Of a stretch of DNA of 64,000 nucleotides, positions 24,839 to 36,780 are shown in pieces (position 1 is the first letter of the stretch; every line of letters begins with the position of its first letter). A program made the position numbers and the translations under genes. This DNA comes from Fennellomyces sp. T-0311. Taxonomy: Eukaryota; Mucoromycota; Mucoromycetes; Mucorales; Lichtheimiaceae. The DNA lies in NCBI GenBank assembly GCA_025266875.1, contig JALLLT010000009.1, forward strand, positions 868,001 to 932,000. The letters are read 5' to 3'. A model generated the notes under the pieces. The model had not been told where the DNA came from and made no database searches. It saw only the letters and a list, made by a program, of their open reading frames with translations.

Positions 24839-25578
24839 GGCTATAGAGAGCGGAAGAGGGAAGCAAGAATAATCCGACAGCTCTTGTTTTTTTTTCAATC
24901 TCGGCTCCCTGTCGATTGAGGGTCAGCCAAAAAAAAAGTTTTAACCAGGGGATGATCAGCCAATAGAAAGACAACGTCATGGATAAAACGGAGTCGGCGG
25001 ACCCTGGCAAAATAGTTCAACCCAGAGATTGTATACACGTAAACAAAAACTAACACTGATGTAATAAAAAGGAACAAAACAGAGTGGCAGGGTTGTCATG
25101 GTGCCCGTTTGTTTATCTTTACATTGACATTTCGCGACCCAGTCACGGTCCCTGAATTCCATTGCCCGAGTTGTCTTCGCGAGACAGCGAATCAACATGG
25201 GAGATTACGGGTGTACCGGAGCAAACTCGGATATGAGGCGAGCGTGTGTCCAAAATAAGGAAAAGCACCGCCCCGCTAACCTTCGCAAATGAATGAAACC
25301 ATGGTGACAGCCATAGTGATAATTGTTCCTGGAACGATGATAATCTTACTGCTAGAAAGTTTTCCCCCCTTGCATAGCAGCGGCAGGTGTGTTGCAGTTT
25401 AAAAGATTTACCGGCATATCCACATGCACCATAACCCGAAAATTACCGCCTCCGGATAAACGTACGTCATTTGAAAACTGGGAAGCAAAGGTCCACGAAA
25501 GGCCGCGTAAATAATAAAGAGGGCCCACTAATTCCCGGCGATCCCCACTTTCTTTTCCTTTTTTTCAATCTTTCTACA
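24839..25578. promoter_or_regulatory. Shared divergent promoter region, phosphate carrier / OGDH E1
   Basis: The 740 bases between the start codons of two highly codon-biased mitochondrial genes must contain both promoters. Polypyrimidine stretches precede each start (ATTCTTGCTTCCCTCTTCCG on the minus strand near 24860 and CTTTCTTTTCC near 25550). No single TATA box is convincing. Bidirectional regulation is inferred from geometry only. Confidence 0.5.
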
Positions 25579-28500
25579 ATGTACAGATTGACGGCACTGT
25601 CTCGTGCCGCTAAACCCCTCGCTTCCACCGCGCAAAAGGGCCTGCGTGCCCCTGTCATGACCAAGCGCGTGTTGGCCAGCTCTTTCCACACCAGCCAGTC
25701 TCGTTTCGCCAAGACAGCTCCCGCAAACAACGATGCATTCCTTCAAGGCAATGCTGCTAACTACATTGAGGAAATGTATGAAGCATGGCTGAAGGATCCC
25801 TCGTCCGTGCACTTGTCGTGGCAGGTGTACTTCAAGAACATGGCCAACGGCGTCACTCCCAGCCAGGCTTATGCTCCTCCTCCCACTCTGGTGCCTTCGG
25901 CCAGCGCCCGTCTGCCCAGCTTGCCCGATGCCGTCATTCCCAACGCTGTGAACGGCTCGTCGTCTGAAATCATCGACCATATGAAGATCCAGCTTCTCGT
26001 GAGAGCATATCAGGTGCGTGGTCACCATCTCGCCAACTTGGATCCCCTTGGCATCCAGCACGCCGATATCCTCAACTCCAGCCCACCAGAGCTGTCGCAC
26101 ACCTACTACGGTTTCTCGGAGAAGGACCTCGACCGCACATTCTCGCTTGGTCCTGGTATCTTGCCGGCCTTCATGGAGAAGGGCAAGTCCTTGACTCTCC
26201 GCGAAATCATCGACAACCTCAACAAGACCTACTGTAAGCTAATTACACGAATTGCGAGGGAAAATGGGGACGGGGCACAACGGATATTAATTGGGCAATA
26301 ATAGGTGGTTCGATTGGTATTGAGTACATTCACATCCCTGACCGCGCCCAGTGCGACTGGATTCGCGAGCGCATCGAGACTCCTCAGCCCTTCAAGTACA
26401 GCGTGGACGAGAAGCGTGTCATCTTCGATCGCTTGACGTGGTCGGACAGCTTCGAACGCTTCGTTGCTTCCAAGTACCCCTCCGAAAAGCGTTTCGGCTT
26501 GGAAGGTGGTGAGACGCTCATTCCCGGTATGAAGGCCCTGGTAAGTAACAGGTGGGGTTGTGTAACGCCAGCGGAGAATCTGATAGGAGATTTTTAGATT
26601 GACCGCTCGGTCGATCTCGGTGTGGAGTCGATTGTCATTGGTATGCCCCATCGTGGCCGTTTGAACGTTTTGAGCAACGTCGTCCGCAAGCCCAACGAAT
26701 CGATCTTCTGCGAATTCAGCGGCGCTCTCGAACCTTCGGAGGAGGGTTCCGGTGACGTCAAGTACCATTTGGGCATGAACTATGTCCGCCCTACGCCCTC
26801 GGGCAAGCGCGTCCACCTGTCATTGGTTGCTAACCCCTCGCATTTGGAAGCCGTCAACCCAGTCGTCTTGGGTAAGACCCGCGCTTTGCAATACTACAGC
26901 AAGGACACCGAGCACAAGCACTCCATGGGCATCTTGATGCACGGTGACGCCGCCTTTGCTGGTCAGGGTGTCGTCTACGAAACCATGGGTTTCCATGACC
27001 TTCCCGCCTACAGCACTGGTGGTACTATCCACATTGTTGTCAACAACCAGATCGGTTTCACCACCGACCCCCGCTTCGGTCGCTCCACCTCCTACTGTAC
27101 CGATATCGCCAAGGCCATCAACGCCCCCGTCTTCCACGTCAACGGCGACGATGCCGAAGCCGTGACCTACGTTATGCAGCTCGCAGCTGACTGGCGCCAG
27201 ACCTTCCACAAGGACGTTGTCATTGACCTTGTCTGCTACCGTAAGCACGGTCACAACGAAACCGATCAGCCCAGCTTCACCCAGCCCATCATGTACCAGG
27301 CTATTAGCAAGCAGACCCCTGTCGCCAAGAAGTACGCCGAGCAGCTGAAGAAGGAAGGCAGCTTGTCTGCTGAAGAAATCGAATCCAACGAGAAGCGTGT
27401 CTGGGGTATTTTGGAAGAGAGCTACTCGCGCAGCAAGGACTACAAGCCTACCTCGCGCGAATGGCTGTCCAGCTCGTGGCCAGGTAACTAATCAAGCATA
27501 TGCATGGTTAAGGAATGAGAAAACTGACTTGAGATTTGTTGTGCAGGTTTCAAGTCGCCCAAGGAATGCGCTGAAGAAATCCTTCCTCACAACCCCACTG
27601 GTGTCTCCATGGAGACTCTCCAGCAGGTTGGCGCCGCATTGACCACCTTGCCCGAGGGCTTCAGCGTCCACCGCAACTTGAACCGTATTATCCAGAACCG
27701 TGGCAAGACCATCGCTTCGGGCAAGGACATCGACTGGTCCACTGCCGAAGCTTTGGCCTGGGGCTCGCTTTTGTTGGAAGGCAAGCACGTCCGCTGCTCT
27801 GGTCAGGACGTTGAGCGCGGTACCTTCTCTCAGCGTCACGCCGTTCTCCACGACCAGAAGACCGACTACAACTACACCTTGTTGAACCACATCTCGCCTG
27901 AACAGGGTGCTCTTACCATCAGCAACTCGTCCTTGTCTGAATTCGGTGTCCTCGGCTTCGAATTGGGTTATTCGCTCGTCGACCCCAACTCCTTGGTTGT
28001 GTGGGAAGGCCAGTTCGGTGATTTCGCCAACAATGCCCAGTGTATCATTGATCAGTTCTTGGCTGCCGGTGAGCAGAAGTGGTTGCAGCGCAGCGGTCTT
28101 GTCATGACCTTGCCCCACGGTTATGATGGTCAGGGTCCTGAGCACTCTTCGTCCAGAATTGAGCGTTACTTGCAGCTTTGCGATGACAACCCATACATCT
28201 TCCCCTCTCCCGAGAAGTTGCAACGCCAGCACCAAGACTGCAACATGCAGGTCGTGTATGCCTCCACTCCTGCCCAGTTCTTCCACGTGTTGCGTCGCCA
28301 GATTAACCGCGAGTTCCGCAAGCCTTTGATCCTCCCATTCTCTAAGGCTTTGCTCCGTCATCCTCTTGCCCGCTCCTCGCTTGAGGAGATGTCTGGCAAC
28401 ACCAGCTTCCAGCTCTACCTCCCTGAACCCCATCCTGAGACCCTCGCCGCACCCGAAAAGATCACCAAGCATGTTCTCTGCAGTGGTCAAGTTTATTACA

Positions 28501-28838
28501 ACTTGCTCAAGGCCCGTGAGCAGTACGGCTTGGACAACGTCGCTATCTCTCGTGTTGAGCAGCTCAACCCCTTCCCTTACCAGCAGGTCAAGGAGCACGC
28601 TGACAAGTACCCCAACGCTGAGATCGTCTGGTGCCAGGAAGAACCTTTGAACATGGGTCCTTGGGCTCACGTCCAGCCCAGAATCACCACCGCTTTGTCG
28701 GAGACTACTCACCACGCTGGCAAGTCGCCCAGGTATGCCGGTCGTGAGCCTTCTGCATCTGTTGCCACCGGTAACAAGAAGAAGCACTACCAGGAAGAAC
28801 AGTCGTTGTTGGACGCTGCTCTGTTGACTGAAGCCTAA
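25579..28838 (+). CDS. kgd1: 2-oxoglutarate dehydrogenase E1 component, mitochondrial
   Basis: Thiamine-diphosphate E1 of the TCA-cycle 2-oxoglutarate dehydrogenase complex, decarboxylating 2-oxoglutarate and passing succinyl to lipoyl-E2. Exons 25579-26233, 26305-26540, 26598-27483 and 27547-28838 give 1022 residues, the usual size. The start has a basic, Ser/Ala-rich mitochondrial presequence ([20 protein letters not shown]). The conserved N-terminal helix [19 protein letters not shown] follows, which anchors E1 to the complex. The thiamine/Mg region has [14 protein letters not shown] and [15 protein letters not shown]. The pyrimidine-binding domain has [15 protein letters not shown], and the C-terminal domain ends around [19 protein letters not shown]. 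Codon bias is strong. The first two introns begin GTAAGC or GTAAGT; all four junctions keep frame. A DHTKD1-type paralogue is unlikely because of the length and N-terminus. Confidence 0.97.
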
Positions 28839-29279
28839 ATCTCTCATCTTTTTACTGTTAATAATTCTTTTGTACATCACATCTTCCACGACACCACAAA
28901 CTCCATTATTTATCTTCCGTAGATAAACCCAACAAGCAGAATAAAAACTATTGCATTGTTAGCTTGATTCTGTCTAATCTGGTTGTATATTTAGAGGTTT
29001 TAAAGTGCCAACCGTCAATCAAGGTACATGCATCCATGCAAGATATTTACTTATCAAGTGTCCATAATCTCTTTGCTTATCGATACTGCCCAATCTATTC
29101 ACGCACTCCTGTGAAGATTCTGGACAGGAGAACAAATGAAGCTTACAGACTTTCCTGGTGTGCTCAGCAATATGCAATACGATGACAATAAACGATTCAA
29201 GATAATAACGATTTTGATGTACATAAGCCGTTCTAAAACTTGTCTCTATAGACACGGTTACTATTAAACGTGAGAAGAC
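28839..29279. other. 3' region downstream of the OGDH E1 gene
   Basis: AT-rich sequence with an AATAAA-like element (AGAATAAAAACT at about 28938). No coding segment or RNA gene was recognised. Confidence 0.5.
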
Positions 29280-30360
29280 GTGTCTACCTCGAACACAGTG
29301 GAAGAACAAAATTATGTGCCCATCGATTACCCAAGGCTGTCAGCTACTACACCTTCCCACTACTTTGTCGCCAAGGATGGTCTTGTTTTCTCAAAGGCTT
29401 TTTTGAAAGCTCAATCTATTGAAGCTTATTCCGAAAGGAGCGTTCTTTGTGATGTCGAAAAGGGGTACTCCAGCACATTCAAACTGGAAGAAATATTGAC
29501 GTACAGTTTCCTGGATCAGGAGTATGGCGGTAGCAAGTACTATATAATCCACAAAAGCAGGCTAGAAGAAAATACATAGTGTACCCGATAGCCACATTGT
29601 ATGCTGTGACCGGACTACATATACTGCAAGAATGTGAGATTACCGGATTTCCAGCAATTACACCCAGATACAAGATATACTGTAATTCGTAATGTGCACG
29701 CCGATTTGATATTCGAACGCTACTTTCTCTCGGACACTGGAAACATATATTTGCTTACCCGATATCACCATCCCAGTCCGTATAGACGCAATAGTAGATA
29801 TCTGATGGCCATTCTCGATAGCGATACGGATGAAAATACCGTAACGTTGGTCTGTTCATTGTATTGTTATCACATCCTTCATTGGGCGCCAACCAGACAA
29901 TCATTAGATTTCTCACGTTAACAACGATATATCTGATAACCCGCTGGGGAACCTTATATGTGCTGATTATTTCAAACGATATACTAAAAGAACGCCTCGA
30001 CTTGGAAAATGTCAGTCGGGGAATAGGAACGGTAATCAAGTCCCGTATCACTGCTGCTAGCCACTGACGGGACGCTATGGAAGATCATTGGTATCCTCCC
30101 TAGGAAAAAACATCGTTTAACCAAGTTGAAGTATCCCAACATAGGACATGTTCGCAACGGAGATAATTCTGAGCTGCTCCGATCTAGTTTACAGCGGAAG
30201 GATATACCTGTGTGTCCATGAAACAAGATACTGAAAACTTGAGTACTTGCTAGTATATCAAGCTTATTCCTCATCTCGTGCCGCACGCATTCATTCGCGG
30301 ATACAGTAGAGCAAAGAATTTCGTCAAACACCTTAATGGCAATCGACTGGACAATCACGC
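29280..30360 (+). pseudogene. Broken HNH/NUMOD-like reading frames (tentative)
   Basis: Two open pieces, 29280-29576 and 29634-29918, and a frameshifted third at about 29917-29990. The first two share a pattern of the form Y-[FV]-[LV]-[SA]-x-x-G-x-[IV]-[YF] (HYFVAKDGLVFSK and RYFLSDTGNIYLL), which recalls the opening motif of NUMOD4-HNH proteins. The third piece reads VNNDISDNPLGNLICADYF, resembling the N-x-x-x-D-N-x-x-x-NL core of HNH endonucleases. No ATG starts the first piece and stops separate the others, so it appears degenerate. Assignment is by motif resemblance only and could be wrong. Confidence 0.3.
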
Positions 30361-31046
30361 ATAGAACTGGAAATGGATACTTATAGATGACAGTTTATTT
30401 TGGAAGAGTATCCCCATACATACTGCGGTGGCATCGCTTGTGGATGTCCCAGCTGTACAAATAAAAGGATAACAGATAAATTGTGTTTGAGAAGCTGGCG
30501 ATAAACGGTAAGCACTCTAGATGACTCGGATAGCTGGTGAGGTAGGTATTTATATAAGCATAAGCATAATTTAATAGATACTGAAGGTTTTCACATCATG
30601 AATTTAACGAAGTATATCTTGGTCAAAACTTTGAGTACTTTTACCTCACAGTATACGTATTATTACGTGCAGAAGTTTACAACATAGACATTATTACGTA
30701 CTAATTATTGATCCATAGTATCGTCGCCTGTGTTCCACTTTATAATTCCACAATAAAAGTTGATACTATGTCCAAATATCTGGCGTTCTTTCCAAAGTGA
30801 TTAAACTGGTCAATTCACTATTACAATAAGTACTTGGGACGACAATATAGCAAATTATTGAGACAAAGTGCCAAATTTAATACGTAACGGCTGTTACGAA
30901 ATCCAATTTGAAGCCATGTATTATATGTAGAACATATATATGCATCCTGTAAAGTGTAGACAGAATTTCTTGACAAACATAATCATAGTAAAACCAAAGA
31001 CAAAAGAAACTGTATTGCATTCTCTGATATATATATAAATTCATAT
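30361..31046. other. AT-rich interval with no gene seen
   Basis: About 690 bases of AT-rich sequence between the HNH-like relic and the 3' end of the kinase gene. No open frame of interest and no recognised structure. Confidence 0.5.
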
Positions 31047-33685
31047 TTACAATGGAGTGTGTTCTAGCGCCTTTGAAAGACTGCTACTGCTACTGCTGCT
31101 AGTCACTGTTGGGCTTGGTATACATTCGGGTGAACGGTGACCGGAAAGCTGAGCCAAGCTTAATTGTCTTTGCAGCTCGTCTACTCTACGCTGCATTGCA
31201 TCCATGTCCCGCCTGTTCTTTTGTTCAATTTGTTCCATCTTGTCCCTCAAAGCAGCCATCTCTTTATCTTTGGTGTCCAGTGCAACAGACTTTGCTTGGA
31301 GTTGAGCTTGAAGGTTGGTATACATGCTTTCTTCCTATGCATATATATATATAACAGTCAGAACGTGGGTTCTTGGTAAGTTATCGAGTGTGATGACGTA
31401 CAGCAGGTGTTTGTGGTAAAAATAACTCGAATTCCAATAGTTGCATGGCTGTTGGTCGATGTGCAGGATTATCATCCATCATCCACAAAATGAGAGCAGA
31501 CTAATGATACAAAGATATATTAGAACTTCAAATGAAAAAAAAAAAACTCGTTTTCTTTGATTACCTCTTTGGGATAGTTTTCCACAAAGCCTTCTGGAAA
31601 GACTCCCTTTTTCAGTCGTCCGATGGCACAAGCTCTTTCCATGACTGTCGTGAACGGTTGATACAACTCAAAAAAGATAATGCCAAGAGAGTAAATATCG
31701 ACTTTTTCATCATATGCCTGCGGTGGCACTGCCAATTGTTCAGGTGCAGCATACTACAGTATTTGCTTATATTAGAGCAAGTAATGCGTAGCTCAGGCAG
31801 GTTACTTACGGTTCGTGTACCAACAGCGCTTGTCAGCTTATGTAACCGAGTACATGGACTCGCTTCTTCCTCGCTACTGCTATCGTCACTCTCGCGGCGA
31901 CAGTATGATGAGGATAACGACATCAGGCTGTGACCCGATCCCCCATGGCTACCCATGAATGACAAATGATCTGTAACAGCAGGCGATGATGTTGAAAATG
32001 GTACCTCGTTGCAGTGTGTTGGCATAACAGCTGCCAGCCCAAAATCGCCAATCTTAGGATAAACTTCATCCCACATGCAGTCGCGCAAGGCACCGTTTTC
32101 CTTTAGGACAGAATCGTACGAAAAGCTGTGATGATGATGATGATAATTTCTCTCAGTAGAAGTCGATACTGATCGTCTATGGCCACCATTGCTGATATAG
32201 TCACTGTTCATGGGCATGGCGAGGAAAATATTGCTGGGCTTGAGGTCGCGATGTATTAATCCCTGGCTATGGATATATGCTGTGCCTTCCAAAATCTGTG
32301 TAAATATTTCGATATTACGCTCCTTGTTCACACGTGCGGGTGACGTATCGTTGCGGTGCTTGATGTAGTCATGCAGGGTTGCTATGGTACGGAAGTATGT
32401 TAAGTGCTGGGAACAGTGCTTGTCTAAAAGGTAAATACCAGGGCATAGATACATTTGGATATACAGCGTCCAACCGCAGTTTGAATTGCTTTTAGTTCTT
32501 GATCGTCTGCGGAGCCTTCTTTCGCGAGCTTTACGAGCGGATCGTTTCGAGCCAACATTCGGGATACAGACAGCAGTGTCTTTGTTACTGTTGGTACTAT
32601 CACTCGGCATATACCCAATTGCTGGAGCGGAAGAGGATGCTCCTTTGGTAACTGCATCATCATCGACAAAGTGGATATGAGACATATCTTCCACTGATAA
32701 CGGAGCAGGTGAGAATGATGGCTCATTATCATCATCATCAAAAGTTGGATCTTGCCCATGAAACACATCGTCGTCTTCATCGCCATAATCTTCTTCTTGG
32801 GACGACGGCTTTGAATCTCTCCAACGCGTATCTGCGGGATGACTTGTCGTATATTCGAGCCACGACGAATAATATCGGACCACATTTTTATGTTCGAGAT
32901 GGGCGAGATGCTTGACTTCACGAAAGATCTTGTCGTAGGGACCATGGCCGTCATCACACCTATCGTCGTCGGTGAGGTCAGGACCCAATCGAATCTGCTT
33001 GACGGCATAATCAATGTTATCGAGCTTGTTGTGCGCGCGCCAGACACTGGCAAACCCACCACGGCCTAACAGGTTGACTTGGACAAAGTCGTTGCGGTAT
33101 CGAGAATTCTGAATGTTCAAATCAAAGACGGGGTTGTCGTCTTGGTGCGGTCGTAGTGCATCTTCCGAAGCAGCAATCATCATTGGTTTTCGAAAACTCG
33201 GGTCATTCACGGTTTCGACTGCGGTATAAAACAAGGTCTGGAAGGCTGATTGGAAGGTGGAGCGCACACCAGCCATTTCATCGACAAATTCAGAGTCGAT
33301 AAACCCGAGCGAGCTCAACGTCTGACAGATTAAAAAGAACACGCGCCGGTTGCTTTCCGGATGATCACCATGGACACGGCAAAACGATTCTATCAGCGAC
33401 ACCAACAGCATCTTTGTCTGTCGTCTCTTCGAAATGCCCCGATCATCGTCCAGGCCGTTCTTTTTCTTCAGCACACCGCCAAAAGCCTTGGTTCCTATAC
33501 AGTAAGTGGCCTTTGGGTGTCAAAAAAAAATCAACGAGCGGAAAGAGCCTTCGTTCGTTACCAAGTGACTCTGACGAGTCGTTCACGGTGGCTTCCGGAC
33601 TTTGTTCAGGACGTTGCCAAAACTTGTTTGAACAGTCGGACGAGTCGTCGGCACATTCAGAATCTGACATTGCCGCTGCCGACAT
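31047..33685 (-). CDS. eIF2alpha kinase, HRI/PEK-like
   Basis: Stress kinase expected to phosphorylate eIF2alpha and lower translation initiation. Exons 33685-33562, 33494-32439, 32381-31810, 31753-31565, 31500-31402 and 31334-31047 give 775 residues. The N-terminal 150 residues are helical, without the GCN2 RWD or HisRS domains and without a PERK signal or transmembrane segment. The kinase begins LGRGGFASVWRAHN with lysine in YAVKQI; EVKHLAHLEHKNVVRYYSSW is typical of eIF2alpha kinases. A roughly 150-residue acidic insert with basic KR-rich end follows, then WTLYIQMYLCP, HRDLKPSNIFLA, GDFGLA, and a second insert before VGTRTYAAPEQL. The C-terminus is a coiled coil (LQAQLQAK...RRVDELQRQL) then a serine-rich tail. 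This architecture fits S. pombe Hri1/Hri2. Intron 1 (33561-33495) was chosen because it joins SESLG to TKAFGG in frame. Confidence 0.87.
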
Positions 33686-34024
33686 TGGAAGCGAGCAGCG
33701 AGCAGTTTTATAGAGAGGTTATTTGAAGGGAGTAAGGAAAGGAAAGTCAAGGACAAATAAAGCAAGGACGATACAAAATAATGGTGGTAGCAAAGTCTTA
33801 ATTGCAGCTCATGGCTATCCCTTTGAGTTCCTTTACGAGAGCAAAAGGTGTAAGAAAAGGGCAATGCAGTCGGGTGACGCCAAGTCGCACAAGAACGACG
33901 GCGGTTGAAAAAGCTACTACGCACTTTCCAGCATCTCATGGACTATTCCAGAAAACACAAGGGTGGCTAAGGCGAGACTGGCTTTTTCTTATGTTTTAAT
34001 TAGATGTATCTTATACATAATATA
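33686..34024. other. Short spacer upstream of the kinase gene
   Basis: About 340 bases between the kinase start and the stop of the SH3 protein, both on the minus strand. It holds the kinase promoter and the SH3 gene's 3' UTR. No coding segment was recognised. Confidence 0.5.
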
Positions 34025-35689
34025 TCATTGCAGTGAAGGGTTTGGATGATGCATTTCGAATGTTTCCTCTCCATTCTGGTGTGGGGGTGGTGGTGGAGGG
34101 GGCAGGCGTGGAGATGGTATGGAGTCAGCGTAATGGTGCGGCCGTACAGTGGGCGGTGCTGAGAACAGCTGTTGCTGCGGCGACAACGCGTCTGTGACGC
34201 GTTTAGTTGGCATGGTATCATGATGGTGCACTTGCACCGGGGGCGCTGCCCGTGGTTGCCGACTGATCCGCCGCAGAGATGTAACGCTGATCGACCGTCG
34301 CACGTCGTCGCGAATCTGCTGCATCCGGTGAGCCAGCAAACTACTGTTGCTTACACTTGTGGGTGACTTTTCTAACTGTGTAGGCGACTTGCCGTTCCGC
34401 TGCTGCTCCGGTAATATCTGTTCCTCATCTTCAGCCAACGTCTTGTCGTTTGTAAATTGGACTTGATCGCTTGGTGAGAGAAGTAATTGTTCCAGCAACT
34501 CTTCCCGTGCTCGCATAACGCACACCAGCGGGAACACGCCCATCTGTGAAGTTGCTACGTTCAAACCATAACCCCATCCATCGTCCAGCTGGAAAATAAG
34601 ATATACAATATCTCCCTCGCGAATGTCCAGCTCATCTTCTTCTTGGGGCGGATAGCTGTGGACCACTTCACAGAACAGCTCGGCCATTTCAACAGGGTTT
34701 GGCGACGGTAACTGTGTTTTTTCTTCCATCTCAACGGATGTTGGGGCCGTTGTGATGCCAATAGTGGGTACTGTTCCCAATGTGCCGTTATCCACCAAGT
34801 GCTCTCGAGCTTCATCGTCCTCGCGGCCAGGTCTCATCCCAGTATCAGCATGTGTCGTGATCGGCAAAAACCGTGCATTGTCCCTCCGTCGTCGGAAAAA
34901 GATAAAATAGAGCGCAAATATCAGAATGCCCACGCCAGCAACGGCACCAACGACAATTCCGGCAATCACACCTGCAGAAAGGTTGCTGCTGCACGAGAGG
35001 CTTTGACAGCATGCATCATTGCTGTTGGATTGGCAATATTCACACGCATGCGTTCGGTCGTCATGGAAACCTTCAACCGAGAATTAATTGAGTGCACAAG
35101 ATCACAAAATAGAAGAGCGACGTTTACCACAATTATCCGGCTCGTTCGCTGAACCCTGCACACATGAGCCGTTCTGGCCCACGAACGCAGGCCAGAAACA
35201 CTCCGTGCGGAGGGAGCCATACAGCGCACTTGGACACACCGCATCAGTTGATGTCATATTCTGAAGGCTGTCGATCCAGGTATTACACGTGGACTGGCAC
35301 AGAGGTCGTGGGTTGATGTTGCGGATGTAATTGCAAGTGGTTGATCCGGAAGCTTCGTGGACGAGAGTGGCACATAGTCGGCTAAGGGAATAGCGCGGGT
35401 AGTATGCTTTGTCCTGGGTATTGTTACAACCGAGTTGTTGCAGAACGGAGGCTCCGGCAACGTGAGCGTACATTGCGTTGTCGAATGACTGTACAGTGGT
35501 GATGTTGGACAGAAACGGGTAAGCTGAAGTTAAGGCGTCGCTGAGGCTGATATAGTACTGGTCGAATGCGCGACATGCTTCGGATGAGGAGAGCGAGAGA
35601 CATGCGTCTGGCTCAAGCTGTCCGGACACGGCTGATAGCAGGTAATACAGTAGAAAAACTATGAAGGTCGTACTAGAATGCCAAGCCAT
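34025..35689 (-). CDS. Single-pass membrane protein with cytoplasmic SH3 domain
   Basis: Type I membrane protein of 535 residues, exons 35689-35128 and 35070-34025. Residues 1-23 form a signal peptide (MAWHSSTTFIVFLLYYLLSA). The extracellular part, to about 221, carries at least fourteen cysteines and several N-x-S/T sites (for example NITT, NNT, NMTS, NGS). A transmembrane helix spans about 222-246 (VIAGIVVGAVAGVGILIFAL...) and is followed by RRRR. An SH3 domain at about 322-373 has EVVHSYPPQEEDELDIREGD, the DDGWGYG loop and GVFPLVCV, so key ALYDY-type positions are mostly kept (VVHSY). The tail is basic and proline-rich, with a PPPPPPP run that could bind another SH3 or profilin. The layout recalls fungal Fus1- or Sho1-like cell-surface scaffolds, but no orthologue can be named. 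Confidence 0.8.
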
Positions 35690-36396
35690 AGCTTTACAAA
35701 AAGGAAAACGATAAGCCCATAGCAACGGCGCGGATCGAGTCGCGTACCTGATATACAAAAACGAGCGCGGGCGCAGAAAAAAAAAAGAGTTTAACAATAT
35801 GGTATAGAAAGGCAAGCAAATGGAAACGGCGGTGGTATTCGGAAGGCTAGAGACTGGCGTACGTGGGAATGGGTACAATGGGGAGCATGACCCTGCCGAT
35901 CTACAGGACACAGGTGGAAAAGGGGAAAAGAGCGAAAGAAAACGGAAAAGCTTTAAAAAAGCGAGAGCGAGCAAAAAATATGTGTCTTTTCGAGAAATGC
36001 AAAACGGGTAACGCGCGCTACTGCTATACAAAAATGGCGATTGCTCAGTGCCCAGACGAGAGAGTGAAAACGGGCGCACTTTTTTTGCTCAGCGGGGTTG
36101 CTATGCGGCGCATCCAATTCACGAGCCACAGCATTCCCGCCGCCACTTTTCTAAGTTTAGCATCGTCGGATGCTCCCCCCTTTGCCTGATATTAACACCC
36201 GTTCAATATGGCAACCTGTCATCTTCCAGCTCCTGGCCTTCAAGCCAACGGGATGGAGAGTGGGAGCGAGCGAGCGAGGAGAAAAGGAGCAGCGCAATAA
36301 AAAAAAAGAAAGGGATTGGTGGTATATAAAGAGCCCGTTCAAGGGTCAAAGGGAAAACACCTCTATCCTTTTTATTTTTAACTTGTCGCTATCGAT
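35690..36396. other. Divergent promoter region, SH3 protein / small secreted protein
   Basis: About 700 bases between two divergent starts. It includes purine-rich runs around 35910-35960 and 36270-36310 and a TATA-like element at 36323-36330 serving the plus-strand gene. Open frames here are low complexity and not supported. Confidence 0.5.
36323..36330 (+). promoter_or_regulatory. TATA box of the small secreted protein gene
   Basis: TATATAAA lies 74 bases upstream of the start codon at 36397, a normal distance for a fungal TATA element. Confidence 0.55.
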
Positions 36397-36780
36397 ATGA
36401 AACGAGTATTCTGGGCAGTCTGTTTGTTCACGCTGTGCGTTCTTGTTGCCAATGTTTCCGCGGCGCCGGTGGAGCCTTCCGGTACACCATTAACTTTTTA
36501 TCTTTAATAACTTTGGCTAATTTTAGACTTTTTTTCTAACAGAGCAGCAAAGTGCCGACATATCTGCGCAACCAAAGCCAGCTGATGATGCTTCTGCAAG
36601 TGGTCAACGTAAGTAATGTAACAGCCATTTTTATCATAACTTCTTTTTTTTTTAACTCACCAAACAACAGCTGACCTTCAAGCCACGGTGGGCAATTCCA
36701 AGGCTACTTCTGCTGCAGCATTCCAAGGTGCTTTACTCGAACTTCGCAAGGCCATTGATGGTGTTTTGGCAACCACGTAG
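36397..36780 (+). CDS. Small secreted protein, 86 residues
   Basis: Three-exon gene (36397-36481, 36543-36608, 36671-36780) with phase-consistent introns, each with a GT donor and an AG acceptor preceded by pyrimidines. The product starts with a clear signal peptide (MKRVFWAVCLFTLCVLVANVSA) with cleavage likely after VSA. The mature part is about 64 residues, has no cysteine, is rich in Ala, Gln, Ser and Asp, and ends in an amphipathic helix with AAFQGALLELRKAIDGVLAT. No family was recognised. The regular splicing and TATA box argue it is a real expressed gene. It may be a cell-wall or extracellular small protein; function is unknown. Confidence 0.65.

Noticed and set aside
27492..28889. 465-residue open frame on the minus strand across the OGDH gene
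   Set aside because: It is an antisense shadow caused by strong codon bias in the real E1 gene; it has no family features.
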